The translations under genes were made by a program, and so were the position numbers. Of a stretch of DNA of 64,000 nucleotides, positions 36,206 to 44,429 are shown piece by piece. Where the stretch lies: positions 1 to 64,000 of the forward strand of contig NZ_FNPJ01000009.1 of the NCBI RefSeq assembly GCF_900107265.1, in the 5' to 3' direction. The stretch's first letter is position 1. Every line of letters starts with the position of its first letter. Source of the stretch: Nitrosomonas sp. Nm33. GTDB taxonomy: Bacteria > Pseudomonadota > Gammaproteobacteria > Burkholderiales > Nitrosomonadaceae. Below the pieces are notes generated by a model. It made no database searches. It worked only from the letters and a program-made list of their open reading frames with translations, and had not been told where the DNA came from.

Positions 36206-36371
36206 TAATGGATAATGGACTTTATATGATTGGATTAGCTTAATATAAAATCAATGTATCATACGTATGCAAGGTTAAAGTAAAAATATAGGATATTTTT
36301 TATTGGGTGCGGTATTAAGTAAAAAATTATTTATTTACTCATTTAAACATCAAATAAGAAAGAGTCTGATC

Positions 36372-36776
36372 ATGAGAATAAATATAAAAGGTTTTCTGAT
36401 ATTTTTGCTGATTTCAAGTTTATATGGCAGTTTTATGCCTGAGTTAGGTGCAACGCATATCTCTAAACCTGTTCTCCAGGAATCAAAAGCTGAATATTCT
36501 TTAGGAGAAAAGGTGATTTTGAGTGGCTGGGCTGATTATAAAGATCAGCCCACTTCAGATGTTTCGTTGAATGTTAGGGTATTTCAGTCTGACGGCTCAG
36601 AAGTAATGGATAAATTGTTTATGAGTGATGAGTAAGGCTATTTTAAGTTTGAATTAGAGACGAAAGATCTGCTTCCAGGCCTATATCGAGTAATAGTTAC
36701 GTCTCAATGTCGTGAAGTTCATCGGCAAATATGCTCTTATCGAAGCGAAACTTTGTCTATTCATTTGAGGAAATGA
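36372..36776 (+). pseudogene. Secreted protein gene interrupted by in-frame TAA
   Basis: From the ATG at 36372 a signal peptide (MRINIKGFLIFLLISSLYGS) leads into an extracellular Ig-like or macroglobulin-like strand segment (AEYSLGEKVILSGWADYKDQ and VSLNVRVFQSDGSEV). A TAA at 36633-36635 stops it after 87 codons. The same frame then continues for 46 sense codons as GYFKFELETKDLLPGLYRVI and VHRQICSYRSETLSIHLRK, to TGA at 36774-36776. The continuation matches the expected next strands of such a domain (the D-L-x-P-G-x-Y motif). One C-to-T change of CAA would create the TAA. The function is unknown. The gene lies 166 bases from the IS5 copy. Confidence 0.7.
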
Positions 36777-38172
36777 TGGATTGAACGAAATCTTTCATCA
36801 GATTTTGAGATTGCCCATTTCACATAATTGACTGACAAACTTTACTGCTACCTCAAGATTGGCGTTTGCTTTGATACTTAACGCAGCGTCAAGTCCAAAA
36901 TGGTGGTCGCGAATCCGAAGCAAAAAGTTTGTGGTGTAGTCAGTCCATACACTTCCTGATACACGCGTAACAAAGTGGATGGGGTCATGGCGCATGTATT
37001 GAGTAACTACTGTCTTTTTCTACCACTACTTCGGAACAAATAAAAGGTTCTGTATGACAAGTCTGTATCGATAAACAATAACTGATCACATTTAGTCACA
37101 TCCGTTACATGCTCAATCTGAAGCTGCATATACTTTGGCATTCAGCGTGACTGAGTCTTAATAATGAAACATGATCGATAAGACTGGGACTAAGTGCGCG
37201 TTATCGCCACGACCTGGATTACCGTAGCCAAATAGCAGTTGTCTGTACATGAGTGATGTCAAGTATACTGCTTGGAGAAATACCGGAAAAGAAAATTCAG
37301 GACTCGCTAGCTTCTTATGGTTATTCGTCGTTAGCTATCTGATATGCTGTATCACAATCCGTGGCAGTGATTTTAACAGCTTGGAGGAATGTGAGAAAAT
37401 GAATCGTTTCCAGCAAAGGGAAAACGTGGCAGCTCAGGGTAATCGATTTTATTGCAGCTTTCAATAATTTTGCATCCATGATGTTGATTAAAATCACAAA
37501 TATCTCAAAATTATTGATAAACGCGATCCAGTTTCACATTACGTCATTCTGAACACCAAACTGATCTCCCTCCAGTTGCCTCTTGTGGCGGTTAAATCAA
37601 TTCGGCTACTTGCTGGTGAATACTGAATTGATTAATGCTGAGGTTCAGGTTTTACAGATATAAAGAATCAGAGAGCAGTATCGTGTTATACCCAATATTT
37701 ATCTAATCTATTTTTTCCTCTCAGAGCAATATTCCATTTTTGCATCCACGATATCCAACTCCGACACTCAGAACAATTCCTTTTCGAGTATTTAAGGGAT
37801 GGATTGTATTCCAATACATTATTGCCTACCTATTTGCTATTCTTTAGTATCGTCTTGCAAGCTAAACAGATTCAGTGTGAATTATTGCAGTGGACACTTT
37901 AAAATCCGACACTGCTGATTTGTAAAATTTCCTGTTTATTTGTTTTATCAAACTTTGTTTCTAGATCAAATTAAAGATTCTGCTTATTTTAATTTTCTTA
38001 AAGAAAGAATAACTTTTAATGTGGCAAAGTGAAGTCTAGTATAACTAATCATTGTAGCATTACTAATACATCAAATTTATGATTATAAAATTTAGATTAA
38101 AAGTTAAAATTTTATTGAAATGGAATCAATAATATGACTGTTGTTATAAAACAACACATAATTAATATAACC
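36777..38172. other. About 1.4 kb without a credible gene
   Basis: Stops are frequent in all frames and composition is AT-rich. A minus-strand frame at 36798-36995 (65 codons, with LLRIRDHHFGLDAALSIKAN) and a plus-strand frame at 37249-37467 (72 codons, cysteine-containing end GNRFYCSFQ) have some protein-like character. Neither has a clear ribosome-binding site or a family I recognise, so they may be remnants. No tRNA, integrase or CRISPR repeat is visible. The zone separates IS5 debris from the lipid operon. Confidence 0.45.
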
Positions 38173-38200
38173 TTGACAGGAAAATCACCCTTACTATAAG
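38173..38200 (+). promoter_or_regulatory. Sigma-70-type promoter upstream of the lipid operon
   Basis: TTGACA (38173-38178) and TATAAG (38195-38200) are separated by 16 bases and match the consensus at 6 of 6 and 4 of 6 positions. They lie about 160 bases upstream of the acyl-AMP ligase start at 38364, leaving a leader of about 155 bases. It is the best promoter-like pair in the gene-poor region. Confidence 0.55.
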
Positions 38201-38363
38201 CTCCTTCGTCAACGGATATGAGACAGTTGTATTTTATAAGCAACGAAAAATAGAAGCGTATGGATGATTATCTAACGCATTGATAAAGAATGTCTTTGGG
38301 GATTATTGCGTTAAAATGGTTTTAGAATAAGATGACCAGCACCATTACTTCGAGGGGAAGATC

Positions 38364-40193
38364 TTGAGTTCGACAATAATTACGCTGGGGGGTCCGCTAA
38401 TGCAAGAATCTGATACTCAGCCTTCAAACAAATTGTCAATGGCAGCGACGCCTACAGCTAATACGCTGCCTCAGCGATTAGCAGATTTTGATACGCTGAC
38501 TGACGCGTTGGAGTATGCAGCAAACGGAGCGACAGGATATAATTTTTATGATGCAAAAGGGGGGCTACGATCAGTACTTTCCTATAGTGCACTTAAACAA
38601 CGCGCGCGTACGGCTGCTCGTCGCTTATCTAGTTTGGGGTTGGTGCGCGGAGATCGTGTAGCACTAATTGCTGATACAACACCTGAGTTTATTGAGTTGT
38701 TTTTTGCATGTCGTTATGCAGGACTCGTTCCTTTTGCAATGCCAATACCAGTTAACCTTGGTAGTCATGCAATATATGTTCGACAATTGCGCAGTATGCT
38801 TGAAAGTAGTCAAGCAAGTATTGCAATAGCTAATCTTGATTTTGTTGGTTTTCTTGAAGAAGCTGCTGAAGGTTTAGGCACTGATCATTTGCAATGGGTC
38901 GGAACACCAAGTCAACTTGATTTGCTCCCAGAGATAGAAGTGACTTTTCAACCCAACTCTCCGGAAGAAACTGCTTATTTACAATTTACTTCAGGTAGTA
39001 CACGAATGCCCCGCGGAGTCGTTATAACAGAACGGGCTTTGATGTGTAATCTTCGTGGGATAGTACGCAACGGATTAGAAGTGGGCGCAAGTGATCGTTG
39101 TGCTTCTTGGCTTCCGTTTTATCATGATATGGGTTTGGTAGGTCTCGTATTGTCACCAATGGCTGCACAGTTATCAGTGGATTATCTGGCAACACGAGAT
39201 TTTGCAATTAGACCACTGCAATGGTTGAAATTGATTAGCCGTAATCGATGTACTATTGCTTTTAGCCAGCCGTTTGGCCTTAAACTTTGTGCATTAAGAG
39301 TTCGTGAGTCAGATTTGAAGGAGCTTGATCTAAGCTGTTGGCGTGCAGCGGGTATCGGGGCTGAAATGATTCGGCCAGATATTTTAAGAAACTTTGCAGA
39401 TAAATTTTCTGCAGCAGGTTTTGATGAGCGTGCCTTTTTACCTTGTTATGGTTTGGCGGAATCTACTCTTGCTGTATCTTTTTCGAAGATTAAGCAGGGT
39501 GTGATAAGCATACAAGTCGATACCAAAACATTGGTAGAAAAGAAAATGGCAGTTCGGGTACAAGCAAAAGGTAGAAAATTTAATGAGTTTGTCAATTGTG
39601 GCCAACCACTTCCTGAGCATACGGTTAAAATTGTTGATGATAATGGGGGAGAGTTACCTCAGATGATGGTTGGAAGTGTTTTAGTCCGGGGGGATAGCAT
39701 TATGACCGGGTACTTTAATAACCATGAAGAAACCAATAAAGCACTAAAGCCAGGAGGCTGGCTTGATACAGGTGATATTGGATTTATTCTGGAAGGCGAT
39801 TTGTATATTACGGGACGTCGCACTGATGTCATTATTGTTAACGGCCGAAATATTCGCGCTCAAGATATAGAAGAACTTGCTGAACAACAACCTGAAGTAA
39901 GATCACGCGAAGCATCAGCTTTTGGAATTAGTGGATCTGATGATACAACAATCGTCGTATTAGTTGTTGAATGCCGTTTAACCTCAGTGGAGGAAAGACA
40001 ATCACTCATGAGTCGACTACAACAAATGGTTTATATGGCTTTTGGTGTTAACTGCCTGGTTGAGTTAGTGCCGCCTCACACGCTGCCAAGAACATCATCT
40101 GGTAAACTGTCACGTTTTGCAGCACGTCAAGGGTTTCTTCAACGTGCAAATATAACTGATCAGATATCCGTAGTTCAGTCTAGAGACAGATAA
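38364..40193 (+). CDS. Fatty acyl-AMP ligase / acyl-ACP synthetase-like enzyme
   Basis: 609-residue adenylate-forming enzyme. Motifs: LQFTSGSTRMPRGVVITERA (P-loop), WLPFYHDMGLVGLVLSPM (typical of fatty acyl-AMP ligases), CYGLAESTLAVSFSK, LDTGDIGFILEGDLYITGR and the catalytic Lys in PRTSSGKLSRFA. The FAAL type usually passes the acyl chain to an acyl carrier protein rather than CoA, and an ACP gene lies two genes downstream. The start is TTG at 38364 with GAGGGGAAG upstream, or ATG at 38400. First gene of a tight four-gene operon. In Caulobacter a similar synthetase, ACP, reductase and serine palmitoyltransferase serve ceramide synthesis, so a role in loading a long acyl chain for that purpose is inferred. 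Confidence 0.87.
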   Translation: MSSTIITLGGPLMQESDTQPSNKLSMAATPTANTLPQRLADFDTLTDALEYAANGATGYNFYDAKGGLRSVLSYSALKQRARTAARRLSSLGLVRGDRVALIADTTPEFIELFFACRYAGLVPFAMPIPVNLGSHAIYVRQLRSMLESSQASIAIANLDFVGFLEEAAEGLGTDHLQWVGTPSQLDLLPEIEVTFQPNSPEETAYLQFTSGSTRMPRGVVITERALMCNLRGIVRNGLEVGASDRCASWLPFYHDMGLVGLVLSPMAAQLSVDYLATRDFAIRPLQWLKLISRNRCTIAFSQPFGLKLCALRVRESDLKELDLSCWRAAGIGAEMIRPDILRNFADKFSAAGFDERAFLPCYGLAESTLAVSFSKIKQGVISIQVDTKTLVEKKMAVRVQAKGRKFNEFVNCGQPLPEHTVKIVDDNGGELPQMMVGSVLVRGDSIMTGYFNNHEETNKALKPGGWLDTGDIGFILEGDLYITGRRTDVIIVNGRNIRAQDIEELAEQQPEVRSREASAFGISGSDDTTIVVLVVECRLTSVEERQSLMSRLQQMVYMAFGVNCLVELVPPHTLPRTSSGKLSRFAARQGFLQRANITDQISVVQSRDR

Positions 40194-40199
40194 TCTTAG

Positions 40200-41120
40200 A
40201 TGTCACAAGTAGTGGCAGTAACGGGCGCTACTGGGTTTATTGGTCGAGCATTGCTTGATGCTCTACTAGAAAATAAGTGGAAAATTCGCGCATTAACTCG
40301 GAAGTTCTCATCTGTAGAACGAGAAAATCTAGAGTGGGTACATGGAGACCTGGATAACTATAAGTCGTTACAACGACTTGTTACAGGGGCATATGCAGTT
40401 ATACATTGTGCTGGTGCGGTAAGAGGTAGCTCTTTAGAAAGTTTTTTACATAATAACGTAGTGGGTACAGATAATCTACTGCGTGCAGTCATTGAGCAAA
40501 ACTCAACTCCTCGTTTCCTTTTTATATCATCTCTGGCGGCAAGAGAATCAAAACTCTCATGGTATGCAGCTAGTAAATTTAAAGCTGAGCAACTAATTAA
40601 TAATTATTTAGACAATATACCTTGTACGATCTTCCGTCCTGCAGCTGTATATGGTCCCGGTGATAAAGAGCTTCGACCACTCTTTAAGGCAACTTACTAT
40701 GGAGTACTGCCATCAATCGGTGATTTGACTAATCGTTTCGGAATGTTGCATGTTAATGATTTAGTAGCAGCAATCCATTACTGGTTGAGCATTGATAAAC
40801 CTATTAGAGGAACCTTTGAGATTGATGATGGTACACCGGGTGGTTATAGCTATCGATTAGTGGCGGCTATTGCACAAGATATTTTAGGGAGACCTGTTAG
40901 ATGTATTAGGTTGCCTGAATCAATGCTCCAATTAATTGCTAATGCTAATTTGTGGATATCCCGATTATTAGGCTATTCACCGATGTTGACTCCTGGAAAA
41001 ATATGCGAATTACAGCATCCCGACTGGGTTTGCGATATAGCACCTCTGAAGCGAGCCCTAGTGGGCTGGTATCCTAATTATCGTCTCTGTGATACATTGC
41101 CACAATTGATTAAACTCTGA
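40200..41120 (+). CDS. NAD(P)-dependent epimerase/dehydratase-fold reductase (CerR-like candidate)
   Basis: 306 residues of the extended SDR family. The nucleotide-binding TGATGFIGRALLDAL is at residues 8-22, followed by VHGDLDNYKSLQ and VIHCAGAVRGSS. The catalytic Tyr and Lys are in WYAASKFKAEQL, and FRPAAVYGPGDKEL closes the substrate side. It starts 6 bases after the ligase and lies 16 bases before an ACP gene. Reduction of a 3-oxo lipid such as 3-ketosphinganine or 3-oxo-ceramide would fit the neighbourhood, as with CerR of Caulobacter. This specific role is inferred from context, not from a diagnostic motif. Confidence 0.83.
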   Translation: MSQVVAVTGATGFIGRALLDALLENKWKIRALTRKFSSVERENLEWVHGDLDNYKSLQRLVTGAYAVIHCAGAVRGSSLESFLHNNVVGTDNLLRAVIEQNSTPRFLFISSLAARESKLSWYAASKFKAEQLINNYLDNIPCTIFRPAAVYGPGDKELRPLFKATYYGVLPSIGDLTNRFGMLHVNDLVAAIHYWLSIDKPIRGTFEIDDGTPGGYSYRLVAAIAQDILGRPVRCIRLPESMLQLIANANLWISRLLGYSPMLTPGKICELQHPDWVCDIAPLKRALVGWYPNYRLCDTLPQLIKL

Positions 41121-41136
41121 GTTTTTTAATTAACCA

Positions 41137-41394
41137 ATGGTAGAAATGAGCCAAGAAGAGATTCTGCATTTATTATGTCAACGCTTAGCAAGCTTTACAA
41201 ATACGGAAGTGGAAATTACGCCAGAGACAAATCTTATTACGCAATTGGCAATCGATTCCATAAAATTATTGAATCTTATTATGGAATTAGAAGATAACTT
41301 TGATATTTCTATACCGCTAAATGCACTCACAGATGTGCTCACTGTGCGTGATCTTGCTAATTTGATTTACAAAATCAAGTCTGATTCAAAATGA
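41137..41394 (+). CDS. Dedicated acyl carrier protein
   Basis: 85 residues with the phosphopantetheine serine at about residue 41 in LAIDSIKLLNLIMELE and the usual four-helix pattern to NLIYKIKSD. It is distinct from the fatty-acid-synthesis AcpP at 49375-49620, whose serine region is [12 protein letters not shown]. The stop overlaps the start of the AOS-family gene (ATGA at 41391), which suggests that the carrier delivers an acyl chain to that enzyme. SpoT/AcpR-type carriers play this part in bacterial serine palmitoyltransferase clusters. Confidence 0.9.
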   Translation: MVEMSQEEILHLLCQRLASFTNTEVEITPETNLITQLAIDSIKLLNLIMELEDNFDISIPLNALTDVLTVRDLANLIYKIKSDSK

Positions 41395-42578
41395 ATTTAT
41401 TAGAAAAACTTGATACAGCTGCCGCAGCTAGAAAAGCACAATTACCAACTGGATTAAGTGCTTTTGGAATACCTATAGAAGAAATCTATTCTCCAACAGA
41501 AGCAAGAATAGGTGAGCGTCGGATTCTGCTTCTTGGCACCAATAATTATCTGGGGCTTAGCTTTGCCCCGGAATGTCGAGAAGCAGCGCATGAAGCCATA
41601 GATACTGAAGGGACAGGGACCACCGGTTCTCGAATGGCAAATGGAAATTATTCGGGACATCGTGCACTTGAAATGGAGTTTGCAGAATTTTACCAATGTC
41701 GATCATGTATCGTTTTTACAACAGGGTATCAAGCTAATCTTGGAACGATTTCAGGATTAATAGGTGCAGGTGATGTAGCACTTATTGACGGTGATTCTCA
41801 TGCAAGTATTTATGATGGATGTATTCTAAGTGGAGCCGACATCATTCGCTTCCGGCACAATGATATGGTAGATTTAGAAAAACGTCTTCGACGATTGGGC
41901 GATCGTAGCAAAAATACACTCATTATTGCTGAAGGTATCTACAGTATGCTCGGTGACCAAGCACCTTTAGCTGAAATTATAAACTTAAAAAAAACTTATA
42001 ATAGTACTTTGCTCCTTGATGAAGCACATTCACTTGGCGTTTTAGGTGAAACTGGGCAAGGTTTGGCTGAAAAGACCAAACTTAGCAGCGAAGTTGATTT
42101 TATTACAGGTACATTTAGTAAAAGTTTATGTGGCATAGGTGGTTATTGTGTCAGTAATCATCCACAACTTGATCAGTTGCGTTATGTGAGTCATCCTTAT
42201 ATTTTTACAGCTTCACCTTCGCCAGCTACCATCGCAGCAACACGTGCGGCTTTAAGATTGGTCCGTAATGGCAGTAAATTACGTGAACAGCTTTGGAGAA
42301 ACGCACAGCAACTCTATTCCCATCTAAAAATGGTCGGTTATCAAGTTGGTCCAGAACCTGGGCCTGTAGTAGCAACTATATTAGATAATCCACAGCAGGC
42401 ATTAGCCTTGTGGAACGGCTTGTTGGAGAATAATATTTACGTCAACCTGATTCTTCCTCCAGCTGCACCTGAAGGTAAATCATTAGTTCGGTGCAGTGTA
42501 AATGCAGCGCATACTACCGAGCAAATTAAGCATGTTTGTCAAACTTTTTCTATGTTGCATGCATCAATTATTCAGTGA
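41391..42578 (+). CDS. spt: Alpha-oxoamine synthase, serine-palmitoyltransferase-like
   Basis: 395-residue PLP enzyme of the KBL/AONS/ALAS/SPT family. The PLP lysine is K244 in TGTFSKSLCGIGGY. Other marks are GTNNYLGLSF, EGTGTTGSRMANGNYSGHR, LIDGDSHASIYDG, EGIYSMLGDQAPL and the cofactor-stacking LLDEAHSLGVLGETGQG. It would condense an amino acid with an acyl thioester while releasing CO2. No other biotin gene (bioA, bioB, bioC, bioD) is nearby, and the ACP, acyl ligase and reductase upstream favour SPT over biotin BioF. A CqsA-like autoinducer synthase is another option. Gene symbol is a proposal. Confidence 0.82.
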   Translation: MNLLEKLDTAAAARKAQLPTGLSAFGIPIEEIYSPTEARIGERRILLLGTNNYLGLSFAPECREAAHEAIDTEGTGTTGSRMANGNYSGHRALEMEFAEFYQCRSCIVFTTGYQANLGTISGLIGAGDVALIDGDSHASIYDGCILSGADIIRFRHNDMVDLEKRLRRLGDRSKNTLIIAEGIYSMLGDQAPLAEIINLKKTYNSTLLLDEAHSLGVLGETGQGLAEKTKLSSEVDFITGTFSKSLCGIGGYCVSNHPQLDQLRYVSHPYIFTASPSPATIAATRAALRLVRNGSKLREQLWRNAQQLYSHLKMVGYQVGPEPGPVVATILDNPQQALALWNGLLENNIYVNLILPPAAPEGKSLVRCSVNAAHTTEQIKHVCQTFSMLHASIIQ

Positions 42579-42658
42579 AGAATTTCTTAGAACTATTTAG
42601 CATGCTGCAGAACAATATGCTATCTTCCGATTGGCTATAAATTAGTCCTTCTCACTTT

Positions 42659-43405
42659 ATGCATGACTGGATTACTCCAAATTGGCCATCGCCCTCAAAT
42701 GTTAAAGCAATTTTTACTACCCGAAAGGGCGGCGTAAGTAGAAACAGAAATGGTACTTACGCAGAATTAAATTTAGGTGATCATGTACATGATGATCTTT
42801 TATCAGTACAACAGAATCGCGCATTGCTACGTCAATATTTGCCGAATAATCCATGCTGGTTGAAACAAGTTCATGGAGCAAGGCCAGTATGGGTGGACAA
42901 GAATGTAGTAGAACTTGAAGGTGACGCGGCATTGAGTCGTTGTAGCGGGAAGGTGTGTGCAATATTGGTGGCAGACTGTTTACCAATATTTCTATGTGAT
43001 ACAGCAGGCACTGTTGTAGGTGTTGCCCATGCCGGCTGGCGAGGGTTAGCTAGCGGAATAATCGAAAACTCTATTTCGGAAATGGCTTGTAAGAGTTCTA
43101 AAATTATTGCGTGGCTGGGTCCCGCAATTGGTCCTAAGCATTTTGAAATCGGAGAAGAAGTACGGGAAATATTTTTGAAGCAAGATAGCAAATCTAGTTT
43201 CGCTTTTACTCCTGGTCAAAGTGGTAAGAAATGGTTTGCTGATTTATTTATATTAGCGCGGCAACGATTAACAGATGTTGGTGTTACTAAAATTTATGGC
43301 GGTTATGAATGTACTTTTAGTAATCCATCAAGGTTTTATTCTTATCGCCGGGATGGCCAGACAGGTAGAATGGCAGCACTGATTTGGCTAACCAATATAG
43401 CTTGA
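42659..43405 (+). CDS. pgeF: Peptidoglycan editing factor PgeF / YfiH family (DUF152, multicopper-polyphenol oxidase-like)
   Basis: 248 residues with the metal-site motifs LKQVHGARPVWVD, ILVADCLPIFLCD and VGVAHAGWRGLASGI, whose His and Cys residues form the conserved zinc-binding centre. Members act on purine nucleosides or prevent L-Ser mis-incorporation into peptidoglycan stems. It is monocistronic, 80 bases after the AOS gene. It probably is not part of the lipid operon. Start ATG at 42659. Confidence 0.9.
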   Translation: MHDWITPNWPSPSNVKAIFTTRKGGVSRNRNGTYAELNLGDHVHDDLLSVQQNRALLRQYLPNNPCWLKQVHGARPVWVDKNVVELEGDAALSRCSGKVCAILVADCLPIFLCDTAGTVVGVAHAGWRGLASGIIENSISEMACKSSKIIAWLGPAIGPKHFEIGEEVREIFLKQDSKSSFAFTPGQSGKKWFADLFILARQRLTDVGVTKIYGGYECTFSNPSRFYSYRRDGQTGRMAALIWLTNIA

Positions 43406-43585
43406 ATGAGAAGAGGCCACTTGGGGTGTAGGTGTGGAAAAAGTGACTCAAACACTGAGTAGCTTATAAATAAATCCATAAATCAATATTCTTTAAGAAA
43501 AACTGTCTTATTCCTTGGATTGGAAAGCACTATAACACGAAGTGCCTCGCATTCATCTTCCATAATTTTCTGCAAAATAATTTAT

Positions 43586-44380
43586 ATGTCGATTCTCGCT
43601 TGGATCATTTTGGCCAGCCTACTTGGTGGTTTAATAAGTATACTTTTAGCGGCTATATTGACCTTGAATACCCGTAACTCTTGGGTATCTATGCTAGTTT
43701 CATACGCTATCGGGGCATTGCTAGGGGCAGCGTTTTTAAACACTCTCCCCGAGGCTCTCGAGCTTTCTGAAGATCCAAAACAAATAACGATTATCGTTCT
43801 GCTAGGCATACTGCTTTTTTTTATCCTGGAGAAACTCGTATTGTGGCGGCACTGCCATATGGATGAATGTGAAGTGCATGATCCAGAACATGGTCGTTCG
43901 ATTTATGAGATCCAAGGTGATCATGGTCGTAGTGGCATGATGATTACTTTAGGAGACACATTTCATAATTTTGTGGATGGCATACTAATTGCTGCAGCCT
44001 TTATGGTTGATATCCAGCTTGGCATTGTTACTGCTATTGCAATTCTTGCCCATGAAATTCCACAAGAGGCCGGTGATTTTATTATTTTGCTCAATTCTGG
44101 TTACAGTCGCACTCAAGCACTTTTACTTAATTTACTATCAAGTACTGCGACTCTAGTGGGGGGGGTATTAGCTTATTTTATGCTGCATCAACTCAATTAT
44201 CTCGTCTTGCCAATGCTCGCAATTGCAACAGCGTGTATGATTTATGTAGCAATGGCAGATCTGATTCCGGGTTTGCATAAACGGCCTGAAATAGGTGCCA
44301 CGGTTCAACAAGTAGTACTCATTAGCTTAGGAATTGGCTCTATTTGGCTAATTGAGAGTATGCTCAAGCACAGTCATTAA
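43586..44380 (+). CDS. ZIP-family divalent metal transporter
   Basis: About 264 residues from the ATG at 43586; a frame from 43520 would add 22 residues without merit. Eight membrane segments are apparent. The two metal-binding helices carry TFHNFVDGILIAAAF and AHEIPQEAGDFIILL, the HNxxD and HExPxE patterns of the ZIP family. A His/Cys-containing loop (CHMDECEVHDPEHG) between them may gather metal. Imports zinc or iron into the cytoplasm. The next gene is convergent. Confidence 0.92.
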   Translation: MSILAWIILASLLGGLISILLAAILTLNTRNSWVSMLVSYAIGALLGAAFLNTLPEALELSEDPKQITIIVLLGILLFFILEKLVLWRHCHMDECEVHDPEHGRSIYEIQGDHGRSGMMITLGDTFHNFVDGILIAAAFMVDIQLGIVTAIAILAHEIPQEAGDFIILLNSGYSRTQALLLNLLSSTATLVGGVLAYFMLHQLNYLVLPMLAIATACMIYVAMADLIPGLHKRPEIGATVQQVVLISLGIGSIWLIESMLKHSH

Positions 44381-44429
44381 AAGTGGTAAAGTGTAGTTTA
44401 GGATGGCTTACTTCCTTACTTTTGTATCT

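Noticed and set aside
36633-36635. TAA as a recoding site
   Set aside because: Known in-frame recoding to selenocysteine or pyrrolysine uses TGA or TAG; TAA points to a nonsense mutation.
37249-37467. Plus-strand ORF of 72 codons
   Set aside because: No ribosome-binding site or recognisable domain; kept only as a mention in the gene-free zone.
41391-42578. Call as biotin BioF
   Set aside because: No biotin genes nearby; the ACP, acyl ligase and reductase favour a lipid synthase, though family-level proof needs a phylogeny.
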